DNA of 64,000 nucleotides from Lachnospira multipara LB2003. Lineage in GTDB: Bacteria > Bacillota > Clostridia > Lachnospirales > Lachnospiraceae. The DNA is taken from positions 62,001 to 126,000 of the forward strand of contig NZ_JNKW01000001.1 in the NCBI RefSeq assembly GCF_000702205.1, read 5' to 3'. Of this stretch, positions 7,460-14,797 are shown one piece after another (position 1 is the first letter of the stretch; every line of letters begins with the position of its first letter). The notes below the pieces were generated by a model. That model had not been told where the DNA came from, did not search any database, and was given only the letters and a program-made list of their open reading frames with translations. The translations under genes and the position numbers were made by a program.

Positions 7460-8167
7460 ATGACAGATGCTCAATATAGAAACAACTTTAAAGAAGCAGA
7501 GGAAATCTTAAATGAACATGGTATTGATATTCCTAGCTTTATAGAATATCAGTGTTCTAAAAATCCAAGTTTTTTACAAATGAGCGATGATAATCATAAA
7601 TTGTTTTGCTCTTTGTATGATGAAGTTTTTACACCATCATCTACAACAAAAAGCAAGGGGAATAAGTTGGAGGACCTTACAACGGTGTTGTTTGAAAAGG
7701 CATTTCCGAATATTTTTGATGTGAGAAAAAATTGTAGAACGAGTTCAAATGAAATAGATTTGTTAATCCGTTGGAAAGATGCTGCGAGTAGAATAGGATT
7801 GATTAATGATTTTTATGGACTTGGAAACACTTTTTTATGTGAGTGTAAAAACTATGAAGGCAAAGTTAGTGTTACATATATTGGAAAGTTTTTTTCACTA
7901 ATGAGTTATACGAATACAAGGCTTGGAGTGTTAGTAGCGTGGGATGGAGTTACTGGAAAAGGATGGGCTGATGGTTTAGGGTTAATAAAAAAAATAGCAC
8001 TTGCAGATAAAAGGTACATCATCGTTATAACGAAAGACGATCTTTTTGAAGTATATCAAAAGAAGAAGACGGTATTTGAACTATTAAGAGATAAGTATCA
8101 CTCATTGAAAAATGATATTATGTACGACAAGTATATATCTAAACATGAAGCAGAGAAAAAATTATAA
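7460..8167 (+). CDS. Restriction endonuclease-like protein (PD-(D/E)XK, Mrr-type fold)
   Basis: 235 aa. The central part has the core of a PD-(D/E)XK nuclease: a glutamate in GNKLEDLTTVLFEKAF, the metal-binding aspartate in SSNEIDLLIRW, and ECKNYEGKVSV (E-x-K), followed by KFFSLMSYTNTRLGVLV, the helix and strand that close the core. This pattern matches Mrr-cat/restriction-endonuclease-like proteins that cut DNA. N-terminal about 70 residues are helical and unassigned. It starts two bases after the upstream stop. With no methyltransferase next to it, it is unlikely to be a classical restriction enzyme; a phage-defence or DNA-repair nuclease dependent on its two partners is more likely. Confidence 0.82.
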   Translation: MTDAQYRNNFKEAEEILNEHGIDIPSFIEYQCSKNPSFLQMSDDNHKLFCSLYDEVFTPSSTTKSKGNKLEDLTTVLFEKAFPNIFDVRKNCRTSSNEIDLLIRWKDAASRIGLINDFYGLGNTFLCECKNYEGKVSVTYIGKFFSLMSYTNTRLGVLVAWDGVTGKGWADGLGLIKKIALADKRYIIVITKDDLFEVYQKKKTVFELLRDKYHSLKNDIMYDKYISKHEAEKKL

Positions 8168-8241
8168 TTTGCAAAAGCATAATTAGAAGCATTTACATTT
8201 GTGAGTGCTTTTTTGTGCAAAAAATCAGGTAAATATTTTCG

Positions 8242-8268
8242 GGACAGTCCATATGGGCTGTCCTTTTT
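8242..8268 (+). terminator. Terminator of the nuclease operon
   Basis: GGACAG (8242-8247) pairs with CTGTCC (8258-8263); the inner CCATATGG is also self-complementary, and TTTTT follows. It closes the operon 75 bp after the nuclease stop. Confidence 0.8.
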
Positions 8269-8287
8269 CATTATGGAGGAAAAATAT

Positions 8288-8434
8288 ATGGCAAGAAAAT
8301 CAAGATATATTGGCTACGTGGAAGGCTTAGTGCAACTTAAGGCAAAGCATGAGAAGCGTAGAAGATTCGAAAAGGAAAAGTCACTTACTAGGAAGCTTAA
8401 TCAATATAAAAATGAGGTGAGGGAGAATAGGTAA
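8288..8434 (+). CDS. Small basic protein of unknown function (48 aa)
   Basis: The ATG at 8288 follows TGGAGGAAAA directly. The peptide starts MARKSRYIGYVEG and is rich in lysine and arginine (KAKHEKRRRFEKEKSLTRKL), one or two helices, no cysteine. An earlier in-frame start at 8201 would run through the terminator hairpin and is unlikely. It is followed after 11 bp by the dsRNA-binding protein; together they may be an RNA-binding pair, which is speculation. Confidence 0.6.
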   Translation: MARKSRYIGYVEGLVQLKAKHEKRRRFEKEKSLTRKLNQYKNEVRENR

Positions 8435-8445
8435 AATCTCATAAT

Positions 8446-8721
8446 ATGCTTTTTACTGTCAGAGATGAGATTGATGAGCCAACAGTTGAGATGGCAATTA
8501 ATCAGCTGGAGATTCTTGCAAGACGTGATTATATAGCTATGTCTGAATATGAATATCGCGAAGAACATGATGCTGATGGAAATCCTATCTGGTTTGTTTC
8601 ATGTAAAGTAGAAGGTTTTGATTTTATCGCGTCGATTAACTCATCTTCAAAGAAGAAAGCGAAGAAGCAAGCAGCGCTTGAAATGCTTAATTACGTACTA
8701 GAGAACTATGAGGAGGGTTAA
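8446..8721 (+). CDS. Double-stranded RNA-binding-motif protein
   Basis: 91 aa. Residues about 34-90 match the dsRBM: EYREEHDADGNPIWFVSCKV (beta 1-2), GFDFIASINSSSKKKAKKQA (beta 3 and the KKxAK helix N-terminus) and AALEMLNYVLE (helix 2). This domain normally forms the C-terminus of RNase III; here it stands without the nuclease domain. No RBS lies at a useful distance before ATG 8446 and an in-frame stop is at 8428, so the gene may be a 5'-truncated remnant of a longer protein or be translated by coupling with the small basic gene. Its stop is two bases before the exporter gene. Confidence 0.72.
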   Translation: MLFTVRDEIDEPTVEMAINQLEILARRDYIAMSEYEYREEHDADGNPIWFVSCKVEGFDFIASINSSSKKKAKKQAALEMLNYVLENYEEG

Positions 8722-8723
8722 TT

Positions 8724-9047
8724 ATGTCAAAGTGGATTTATCTATTGATTGCCGGAGCGTTGGAAATCACCTGGGCTGTGGCAATGAAAATGTCAAACGG
8801 ATTTACGGTTCTGATTCCTTCGATTGTTACTATAGTGGGTTACATCGCCAGTGCAGTATTTTTGGCAATTGCACTGAGACAGTTGCCTTTGGGTACTGCC
8901 TATGCCATGTGGACTGGAATGGGAATCCTTGGAACGACGCTGCTTGGCGTATTTCTTTTTCATGAAAAAATGTCGGTTCCACAGGTCATTTGTGTTATTC
9001 TTATTGTAGTTGGAATTGCAGGACTTAAGATTCTTGCAAAAGAATGA
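8724..9047 (+). CDS. gdx: Small multidrug resistance family transporter, SugE/Gdx type
   Basis: 107 aa with four membrane helices. The membrane-embedded glutamate is in the first helix (AGALEITWAVAMKMSNGF), and LRQLPLGTAYAMWTGMG is the SMR signature, with the tryptophan-glycine pattern of the SugE/Gdx branch that exports guanidinium with protons, rather than the EmrE/Qac drug pumps. The RBS is GAGGAGGG in the end of the upstream gene. A guanidine riboswitch, often upstream of gdx, is not present. A single gene suggests a homodimeric dual-topology pump. It appears to form one transcript with the flanking dsRBM and Nudix genes. Confidence 0.85.
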   Translation: MSKWIYLLIAGALEITWAVAMKMSNGFTVLIPSIVTIVGYIASAVFLAIALRQLPLGTAYAMWTGMGILGTTLLGVFLFHEKMSVPQVICVILIVVGIAGLKILAKE

Positions 9048-9064
9048 GAATAAAAGGGAGCAAT

Positions 9065-9628
9065 ATGGCAGAAGAGATTTTTGATATTGTAGATGAAAAG
9101 GGGCAGCCTACAGGCGAGACAGTGACCAGAACACAGGCCCATGCTGAAGGCATTAGACATAGAACAGCTCACATATGGGTGGTTCGTGAAAATGGAGATA
9201 AGACAGAGGTTCTGTTGCAGAAGAGAGCTATGAATAAGGATTCTTTTCCGGGCAGATATGACACTTCATCAGCTGGGCATATTCAGGCTGGGGATGAGCC
9301 ATTGGAATCTGCTGTTAGAGAATTGTCGGAGGAGCTTGGTATTCAGGCGGATCCGGATGATTTGCATTTTGCAGGAACATTTCCAATTCAGTATGAAAAG
9401 GAATTCCATGGAAAAATATTCAAGGACAATGAAATTGCATTCGTTTATGTCTATGACAATGAAGTTGGCATCGATAATCTTACCATCCAAAAGGAAGAGC
9501 TGGACAGTGTAGAGTGGTTCGACATGGAGGAAGTGTATCAGGCATGCCAGCCACCAAGGGATGAGAAGTTCTGCGTTCCTATGGGCGGACTGGAGATAGT
9601 TCGTAAATACGTTAAGGGGGAATGCTAA
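9065..9628 (+). CDS. Nudix hydrolase (isopentenyl-diphosphate isomerase-like)
   Basis: 187 aa. The Nudix box is complete: GHIQAGDEPLESAVRELSEE then LGI, fitting G-x5-E-x7-R-E-x2-E-E-x-G. The N-terminal EEIFDIVDEKGQPTGETVTR and HRTAHIWVV, with LLQKRAMNKDSFPGRYDTSSAGH, place it with the YfcD/IDI-like Nudix proteins, which hydrolyse nucleotide-sugar or similar diphosphates rather than isomerise IPP. The ATG at 9065 with AAAAGGGAG upstream is chosen over ATG 9044, which overlaps the exporter gene. Substrate unknown. Confidence 0.85.
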   Translation: MAEEIFDIVDEKGQPTGETVTRTQAHAEGIRHRTAHIWVVRENGDKTEVLLQKRAMNKDSFPGRYDTSSAGHIQAGDEPLESAVRELSEELGIQADPDDLHFAGTFPIQYEKEFHGKIFKDNEIAFVYVYDNEVGIDNLTIQKEELDSVEWFDMEEVYQACQPPRDEKFCVPMGGLEIVRKYVKGEC

Positions 9629-9739
9629 TTGCAGATATTATACAGATTATTGCGATGTACCTTATGATAGAACAAGAAATGATTATATTTCAAATGGTGT
9701 GATGTTAATTATATTGTACGTTTCGGTAGACAAAAGGGG
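9629..9739. other. Intergenic stretch without a recognisable feature
   Basis: Short AT-rich sequence between the Nudix gene and the promoter of the putative small RNA. No frame with an RBS and no hairpin stands out. Confidence 0.5.
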
Positions 9740-9773
9740 TTGATTTCCTTTGAAAATTGGGTATTATAATAGT

Positions 9774-9920
9774 AACCAAAGAGGTATGCGATGTGTCGGA
9801 TTCGTGTGCTGAGGTTCTAATGTGAGTTTGGTTCACTTACTCCGAATAGGTGAATGCCGAAAAACAAAGAACTATACTTGAATTCAAAAAGCTTCTGGCG
9901 TCTGTCAGAAGCTTTTTTTT
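9774..9920 (+). ncRNA. Putative independent small RNA (~145 nt)
   Basis: A promoter precedes it (TTGATT 9740-9745, 16 bp, TATTAT 9762-9767; TATAAT at 9765 is also possible). No frame with an RBS exists inside, and it ends in a strong terminator. Internal pairing includes TTCAC...GTGAA (around 9833-9855) closed by GG/CC, and GTTCT with AGAAC enclosing it. The sequence does not match 4.5S, tmRNA, RNase P or a riboswitch that I recognise. Confidence 0.55.
9886..9920 (+). terminator. Terminator of the putative small RNA
   Basis: A perfect 12-bp stem, AAAAAGCTTCTG (9886-9897) with CAGAAGCTTTTT (9906-9917), 8-base loop, then a T tract to 9920. Confidence 0.88.
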
Positions 9921-9977
9921 ATGGGAGAAATAATGAACCTTCTTTAAGACATTCACACAATAATTATCTTTAAAATA

Positions 9978-10127
9978 ATGTGCGAATGTTCTGATATTCA
10001 AATTGTTCTTGACGCAATGAAGAGATATGCAAAATATGAAAATAGAAATATCAATCTTTTAATGGATTACGCAGAGCAATTACATGTTAAGAAAAAGATT
10101 TTGCGATATATGGAGGTACTACTATGA
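9978..10127 (+). pseudogene. AbiEi antitoxin gene relic (C-terminal end only)
   Basis: The frame encodes AMKRYAKYENRNINLLMDYA and EQLHVKKKILRYMEVLL, which aligns with the C-terminal helices of the intact antitoxin at 2363-2956 (AIKSYMRRKDKDLMRLLKYA, RIRDEIMKYIEVMV). Everything before this is missing. The 4-bp ATGA overlap with the following toxin relic is preserved. Confidence 0.8.
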
Positions 10128-10261
10128 AAACCAAAAATGCAATGCAGCTAAAGGCTTTTATAAATTACAAATCAAAATATCAAAAGACGTTCGCCTATGC
10201 AAAGGATATTGAGTTTGCTGATACTTGTGATGCAGTACTACATATATTAACTATGTCTTAA
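10124..10261 (+). pseudogene. AbiEii toxin gene relic (N-terminal end only)
   Basis: Starts MKTKNAMQLKAFINYKSK, like the start of AbiEii proteins (intact copy: MIKTAIQLKAKIRN). After about 20 codons the sequence is unrelated and ends at TAA 10259. The nucleotidyltransferase core is absent. A repeat copy begins 20 bp later, so the deletion probably came with that element. Confidence 0.75.
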
Positions 10262-10280
10262 TTGTGGTTTGCGCATCTGA

Positions 10281-10660
10281 TTCATGTTTGCCTATATGAA
10301 GGAAAAATTCCCCTGTAGGGCAACAAATCTCAAGATTTCTTCTGTGTTTTTCATCTTTTTCACCCTTATTTTACGCATATAGGCAAATTAAATTTTTCAA
10401 AACCCCGAAAAGGCAAGAATTTGTTGCCTTTATGACAGCTTTTTGTGTGATTTGGATTAGCTGTAAATTTATTGAACTTTTCCAAAACCGGAAATCTAAT
10501 CTTTTTCTAGACTTTTCTCTTGATTAGGGCAATCCAGCCAGCAACCTAGAGGCTCAGAAAATGAACCTGGGTAATTCGACCAGTAACTTAGCAGTTCAGA
10601 AAATGAACCTGTGTAATCCGACCAGTAACCTAGAGGTTCAAGAAATGAATTGCAATGTTT
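10281..10660 (+). repeat. Dispersed repeat family 1, copy A
   Basis: Begins at TTTGCCTATATG and includes CATATAGGCAAA as an inverted partner, then the terminator-like hairpin AAAAGGCAAGAATTTGTTGCCTTT near 10410-10432, then a conserved tail. In this copy the tail carries a 42-nt unit three times (starting 10528, 10570, 10612; pattern GGTAATCCGACCAGTAACCT). Other copies: 16027, 17610, 20851, 22910, 35286. No transposase is encoded. Confidence 0.85.
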
Positions 10661-10736
10661 ATAAATATAATATAGAATTATTGTAGTTTTTTAACCTTAA
10701 AAACTATGGAGATATGTATGCGGCTTTTTGATAAAG

Positions 10737-10899
10737 TAAAGCGGACATTCGGAATCCGCTTCGCTACTTCCTCATGAACGCAGTGGCACTTTGTGCCACC
10801 TGTCAGAAGGGGCTTTAACCCCTTCTGACATTAGTAAGCTTTATATCCCCGCTTAAAGCTTACGCTTTTGAAGCGGGGGATTGCTTACACTGCGTTCAA
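10737..10899 (+). repeat. Multi-hairpin element 2, copy 1 (163 nt)
   Basis: An outer stem GAACGCAGTG / CACTGCGTTC encloses at least three inner hairpins: GTGGCAC/GTGCCAC, a 12-bp TGTCAGAAGGGG/CCCCTTCTGACA and CCCCGCTT/GAAGCGGGG; GCGGA/TCCGC lies before the outer stem. An almost identical 163-nt copy in opposite orientation is at 34082-34244. It lies directly before the gene at 10933. Confidence 0.85.
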
Positions 10900-10932
10900 G
10901 AAAAAGCAAAATTAAAAAGGAGAGTTTGTGAC

Positions 10933-11523
10933 GTGAAAAATATTAGATTCTATGAGGCAGAAAAGTATAATTCAGATGATTATGAAAAAGTAGAAGATAT
11001 GATATATAAAACTACAGATAAAAAAACTTATGGTGAATCTTTAGCACTTAAGGGGTGTTCAGACGCCCAGTTGGTTTCAAAATTGCTTAAATCAGAAGAC
11101 TGGGCTCAGGGAACCAGTAATCTTCTCAAAAAATATTTGATACTTACATATGATGGAAAAAGATACTATCGCAAAATAGAAAATGTCGGAACAGATAATG
11201 ATATTGTCTGGGAAGATCAACATGATCCTGAGGAACAAAGTATTATTTATGTAACATCAATTATTTTTGAACCAGAACCTGAGCTAGAAGAAAATGAACC
11301 TAGTGATCCTTACGTTTCGCAGTATCCTTTAGATGATATATTGGATAAGTTTTTTGTGTATTGTAATGACATGTATGAAAAAGAGAATGAATCTGATAAG
11401 AATCATTCATATGTTGAATTTGCAAGCGAAAAAATCGAAGAAATCAGAGACTTACTTTCTATTATTGGCAAGCATGTTTATAACAAATTGGAAGGCGAAT
11501 ATGTATATCTAAAAATAGAATAA
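10933..11523 (+). CDS. Unknown acidic 196 aa protein
   Basis: GTG start preceded by AAAAAGGAGAG. I do not recognise the family. The N-terminal part (SLALKGCSDAQLVSKLLKSE, NLLKKYLILTYDGKRYYRKI) could be a small alpha/beta domain. The middle is very acidic (FEPEPELEENEPSDPYVSQY) and the last third is helical. No signal or membrane segment. It sits between multi-hairpin element 2 and the promoter module of the ACT gene, as one unit of the cassette-like island. Acidic small proteins in such islands are often immunity or anti-toxin factors; nothing in the sequence proves it. Confidence 0.65.
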   Translation: MKNIRFYEAEKYNSDDYEKVEDMIYKTTDKKTYGESLALKGCSDAQLVSKLLKSEDWAQGTSNLLKKYLILTYDGKRYYRKIENVGTDNDIVWEDQHDPEEQSIIYVTSIIFEPEPELEENEPSDPYVSQYPLDDILDKFFVYCNDMYEKENESDKNHSYVEFASEKIEEIRDLLSIIGKHVYNKLEGEYVYLKIE

Positions 11524-11551
11524 AATTCGCATCCTCTGTGGGTCAATTTAA

Positions 11552-11619
11552 TTGACAATCAACAGGATTCTGTACTATTGATAATAGTAAAATTAACAAA
11601 TCGAGATTTATAGAGGAGA
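11552..11619 (+). promoter_or_regulatory. Shared promoter/5'UTR module, copy 1
   Basis: TTGACA (11552-11557), 18 bp, TATTGA (11576-11581), then AGTAAAATTAACAAATCGAG and ATTTATAGAGGAG just before ATG 11626. The same module precedes the genes at 18022 and 21286, and a partial one precedes 16412. AAATC-GA-GATTT at 11598-11609 is a small dyad shared by all. Confidence 0.75.
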
Positions 11620-11625
11620 ATATAG

Positions 11626-11991
11626 ATGGAATTGAAGAGAATAGATTGCAAACTAACAGTCTGCAAGGTAACTGAGGTATCAAGTATTAATTTAGAGTCG
11701 GATTTTTATTTTATTGGTAAGACAGATGAAGAGGTATCGTTAGTCTGTAAAACAGAAGATACTCCTATAAATACGGTGGAACGAGATGATGGATGGCGAG
11801 GTTTTCGCATTCAAGGAGTTCTTGATTTTTCATTAATTGGCATTTTGTCAAAACTTTCAGGTATTCTTGCAGAGCACAAAATTGGAATATTTGCAGTATC
11901 GACATATAACACAGATTATATTCTTGTAAAAGAAGAAAATTTTGAGCGTGCATTGAACGTATTGGCTGCTGAAGGATATACAGTGGTATAA
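11626..11991 (+). CDS. ACT-domain protein (CASTOR/COG3602-like)
   Basis: 121 aa made of two ACT-like halves. The N-terminal half has SSINLESDFYFIGKTDEEVSL, and the second half carries the usual ACT turn and helix (GVLDFSLIGILSKLSGILAE) followed by HKIGIFAVSTYNTDYILVKE. Stand-alone ACT proteins of this type bind amino acids; none is specified by the sequence. Expressed from promoter module copy 1 with GAGGAG as RBS. The TAA stop overlaps the post-gene motif AACTTCAAATTT at 11990, the same motif seen behind several other island genes. Confidence 0.85.
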   Translation: MELKRIDCKLTVCKVTEVSSINLESDFYFIGKTDEEVSLVCKTEDTPINTVERDDGWRGFRIQGVLDFSLIGILSKLSGILAEHKIGIFAVSTYNTDYILVKEENFERALNVLAAEGYTVV

Positions 11992-12063
11992 CTTCAAATT
12001 TTTAGAGGCAAATTATATTTCAGCATAACTGACTAATAATAATTACAACATGAGGAAGATATA

Positions 12064-13029
12064 ATGACAGATAAAGAGTTATGGGCAGAATTCTGTTCAC
12101 AAAAAAATATTGATATAAATACACCTTATGAAGCATGGGCATTTGGAGGTGCCACAGAGGCTGATACGGATAGACTTGCACAACTTGTTTTGAAGGGAAA
12201 GAAATTTGGAACCGCGAGCTCTTATGACGAATATGTAATGGAGAATGCTTTGGATGAGATTCCCAAGTCAGGGGATTATAGCGTGATTTTGAACAGTAAA
12301 GATGAGGCTGTTTGCGTAATTAGAGACTATGATGTGTATGTGAGAGCATTTGGGGACGTACCACCATTTCATGCTTATGCAGAAGGTGAAGGCGACAGAT
12401 CACTAAAATATTGGCGTGATGTTCACACAAGTTTTTTCAAGGATTGCCTTAATGAAACGGATAAGCCGTTTACACAGGAATCACGTGTAGTATGTGAGAA
12501 GTTCAGCGTAGAATACATTCCGGGAAAAGATATTCCGGAAGATGAACTGCTTTTTGTTGAGCCTACTATGGCATTTGCAAAAGAAATAGCGGCTTATAGG
12601 CAGGAAATGCTGGATTCAGAGTCTTTTTTTGATGGCTGTTTTTCCATGAAGAGGATGCCAGATATACAAGAATATGTTGATTATTGCATAGGCTGGGCAA
12701 ATCCAAGACGAGAAGCGGGTGAGTATAGCGCATGGGGCAATGTGCTTCTTGTCATCAGAAAGTCAGATATGAAAATGGTTGGATGCATGCAGATCCATAA
12801 TGTTTTAACTGAAAAAATGAAGAAATATACAGGACATGTTGGCTACTCAGTGCGCCCATCAGAAAGAAGGAAGGGATATGCAAAAAAGATGCTGGCTAAG
12901 GCTTTAGATTTCCTTTCAAGTTTCGGATTTGAAGAAGTTAACGTAAGTTGTCTTCCGGAAAATGAAGCAAGCAAAAAAACATCTTGGCAAATTGGTAATA
13001 GTTGTTATAGTTTTAAAAATACCTTATAA
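12064..13029 (+). CDS. ASCH-domain protein fused to a GNAT acetyltransferase (C-terminus probably frameshifted)
   Basis: 321 aa. Residues 1-150 form a YhfF-like ASCH domain (AWAFGGATEADTDRLAQLVL, then TASSYDEY and AEGEGDRSLKYWRDVHTSFF), a putative RNA-binding fold. Residues about 165-320 form a RimJ/RimL-type GNAT domain with VGYSVRPSERRKGYAKKMLA, the acetyl-CoA loop. The expected family ending EASKKTILANGG is replaced by EASKKTSWQIGNSCYSF, and the frame stops early. Seven A residues at 12973-12979 are the likely slippage point. The last strands of the GNAT fold are therefore missing, and activity is doubtful. The start follows GAGGAAGATATA. Confidence 0.8.
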   Translation: MTDKELWAEFCSQKNIDINTPYEAWAFGGATEADTDRLAQLVLKGKKFGTASSYDEYVMENALDEIPKSGDYSVILNSKDEAVCVIRDYDVYVRAFGDVPPFHAYAEGEGDRSLKYWRDVHTSFFKDCLNETDKPFTQESRVVCEKFSVEYIPGKDIPEDELLFVEPTMAFAKEIAAYRQEMLDSESFFDGCFSMKRMPDIQEYVDYCIGWANPRREAGEYSAWGNVLLVIRKSDMKMVGCMQIHNVLTEKMKKYTGHVGYSVRPSERRKGYAKKMLAKALDFLSSFGFEEVNVSCLPENEASKKTSWQIGNSCYSFKNTL

Positions 13030-13066
13030 TATAATAAAATATAGACTTAGTATAGGAGGAGCCAAA

Positions 13067-13276
13067 ATGATATGTCCAAAATGTGGTAGTGAAAATTGCC
13101 ATGTTATTAATGAAACATATATTTCTGGAACTGATTTCAGTGCAGGCAAGGGATGTCTTGGTGCATTATTATTTGGACCTATAGGAATTCTTTGTGGAGC
13201 TTGTGGAGAAGGAAAGCAGACCCATAATGTAAATTATTGGGTATGTAATTCATGTGGTTATAAGTGGCGAAGATAA
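13067..13276 (+). CDS. Small zinc-ribbon protein
   Basis: 69 aa. Two cysteine pairs, CPKC at residues 3-6 and CNSC near residue 61-64, form a zinc ribbon around a glycine-rich, partly hydrophobic middle (GCLGALLFGPIGILCGACG) that could insert into or touch the membrane. ATG 13067 has a clear TAGGAGGA ribosome binding site; the same frame is open further upstream but without an RBS. Its last base is the first base of the DUF2085 start codon, so the two are probably one operon. Confidence 0.75.
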   Translation: MICPKCGSENCHVINETYISGTDFSAGKGCLGALLFGPIGILCGACGEGKQTHNVNYWVCNSCGYKWRR

Positions 13277-13644
13277 TGAATAAGAAGGATGAAGTATGGA
13301 TTAAGTTAATGCATATAGGTCATGTGCTAGGTTGCCATCAAATGGAATGCAGGAGTTTTTCAATTGCTGGATATCAATTTCCTTTATGTGCTCGATGCAC
13401 CGGAGTTTTAATAGGTGAGTTACTTGGAATAGCATGTATTATAGGTGGATTTCGTATATCCTGGGTTACAATTCTGATATTTATTGCTATTATGGGAATT
13501 GATTGGTTCATTCAGTATATTAGGTTACTTATGTCAAATAATTATCGTCGTGTTGTGACAGGTATACTTTGCGGATTTGCTGTGACTTACGTATATTTTT
13601 ATTTGATAAGTGAAGTTATTAGATTAGTACAGGTAATATTTTGA
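13276..13644 (+). CDS. DUF2085 membrane protein
   Basis: About 122 aa from ATG 13276 (a GTG at 13264 is also in frame). The family signature is clear: GCHQMECRSFSIAGYQFPLC then ARCTGVLIGELLG, followed by three membrane helices (GIACIIGGFRISWVTILIF, IAIMGIDWFIQYI and the C-terminal VTGILCGFAVTYVYFYLI). DUF2085 proteins are small membrane proteins with conserved cysteines of unknown function. The start overlaps the zinc-ribbon stop by one base. Confidence 0.85.
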   Translation: MNKKDEVWIKLMHIGHVLGCHQMECRSFSIAGYQFPLCARCTGVLIGELLGIACIIGGFRISWVTILIFIAIMGIDWFIQYIRLLMSNNYRRVVTGILCGFAVTYVYFYLISEVIRLVQVIF

Positions 13645-13717
13645 CTTTTATAAAGCTGGTACTTCTAGTGAAAATTAGTTGTACTAGCTTAATTTTTATG
13701 TAAAAAGGGAGAATATT

Positions 13718-13813
13718 ATGTACCATTTTGTAAAAGACAAAGATTTCCTTGAAATTTATAAATCGGGATTTGTCTTGATTTTAGGCACTAAAGGTGCTAT
13801 TTTTAAATTGTAA
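13718..13813 (+). pseudogene. Short leftover reading frame (31 codons)
   Basis: ATG preceded by AAAAAGGGAGAAT gives MYHFVKDKDFLEIYKSGFVL and stops at 13811. The RBS and start look genuine, but the frame runs into the boundary motif AAATCGGGATTTGT at 13760, so it is most likely the first 13 codons of a gene cut at a junction. Confidence 0.45.
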
Positions 13814-13838
13814 CATAAAATACGTTACAATTTAAAAA
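13800..13838. promoter_or_regulatory. 15-bp inverted repeat, probable operator of the HTH gene
   Basis: TTTTTAAATTGTAAC (13800-13814) and GTTACAATTTAAAAA (13824-13838) are perfect partners around a 9-bp centre, ending 11 bp before ATG 13850. Position and symmetry fit autoregulation by the HTH protein encoded next. Confidence 0.65.
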
Positions 13839-13849
13839 GAGGTTTACAT

Positions 13850-14797
13850 ATGAAAGAATTTATAGAGAAGAGCATTGGGATGGAAGTAGATATTAAAGAC
13901 ATAGACTATAATGGAAGACTTCCAATGATCTATTCTTCATTATATGATTTCAAGATTGCGAGTATGCATAATATAGAGTGGCTAATAGCAATTCCAAAAG
14001 AAAAAATCAATTTGGCTCAATTACGAAAGAACCATAGGCAAATTGAGAAGCTTTTGGATATGCGTTGTGCTTTGTATATAAAGAATACTAGCACTTACTC
14101 TAAGAATGCAATGATAGCAGATGGAATTCCTTTTATTGTAGAAGATAAGGAAATATATCTTCCATTTTTAGGTATCCTTCTTAATTCTGCTCGTGAAAGA
14201 ACTATAAAGCCAGTTCAAAGAATATCATTTTTAACTCAAAAAATGATTCTTACAGCAATCTATGAAAAATGGAATGGAATTACAGTTACAAAAGCAGCAG
14301 AACAGCTAGACATTACAAAAATGTCAGCCTCTAGGTGTTTTGACGAGATAGATTTTTTCGATATGCCAGTTCTTGGAACCAAGGGCAAGTCACGTGTCAT
14401 CAATGTATCGGATGATATAAAGGAACTGTGGAATAGTATTGAAGTTTATATGAGAAATCCTGTGATTAATATCTTTTATATTAATGATAATCTGAATCTT
14501 CCTGTCTTTGGTGGAATGTCAGCGCTTGCTGAATATTCAATGATATCTGATAATAAATATCCGACTTATGTTGTGGCAAAGAAAGATATAAAAGATTTGG
14601 CACTGAAGGATAGGTTAGTTGATATAAAAAAAGATGAACCTGGCTGCATTATACAGGAGGTAGGTTACGTGGTTTCTTTTGACAAAGGTGATGCTATTGA
14701 TCCATTATCACTTTTATTATCATTGTCAGATGATGAAAAAAAAGATGAAAGAATCGAGATTTCTATAAGAGAAATGTTGGAGGAATATGTATGGTAG
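13850..14797 (+). CDS. HTH (MarR-like) protein, antitoxin-like
   Basis: 315 aa. The middle carries a winged helix (SFLTQKMILTAIYEKWNGIT, VTKAAEQLDITKMSASRCFD). The N-terminal third and C-terminal half are alpha/beta without motifs I can name. Long HTH proteins of this type, followed by a nucleotidyltransferase-like partner in a short overlap and preceded by a palindrome, behave like type IV (AbiE-like) antitoxins; here the partner gene is truncated. The RBS is AAAGAGG. Classification as antitoxin is inference from layout; the DNA-binding domain is reasonably clear. Confidence 0.7.
   Translation: MKEFIEKSIGMEVDIKDIDYNGRLPMIYSSLYDFKIASMHNIEWLIAIPKEKINLAQLRKNHRQIEKLLDMRCALYIKNTSTYSKNAMIADGIPFIVEDKEIYLPFLGILLNSARERTIKPVQRISFLTQKMILTAIYEKWNGITVTKAAEQLDITKMSASRCFDEIDFFDMPVLGTKGKSRVINVSDDIKELWNSIEVYMRNPVINIFYINDNLNLPVFGGMSALAEYSMISDNKYPTYVVAKKDIKDLALKDRLVDIKKDEPGCIIQEVGYVVSFDKGDAIDPLSLLLSLSDDEKKDERIEISIREMLEEYVW

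Noticed and set aside
8446-8723. Guanidine riboswitch before the Gdx gene
   Set aside because: The upstream sequence is coding (dsRBM protein) and lacks the conserved guanidine-I blocks.
9774-9920. Assignment of the small RNA as 4.5S/SRP RNA
   Set aside because: The conserved GGTCAGG...GGAAGGAAGCAGCC core of SRP RNA is absent.
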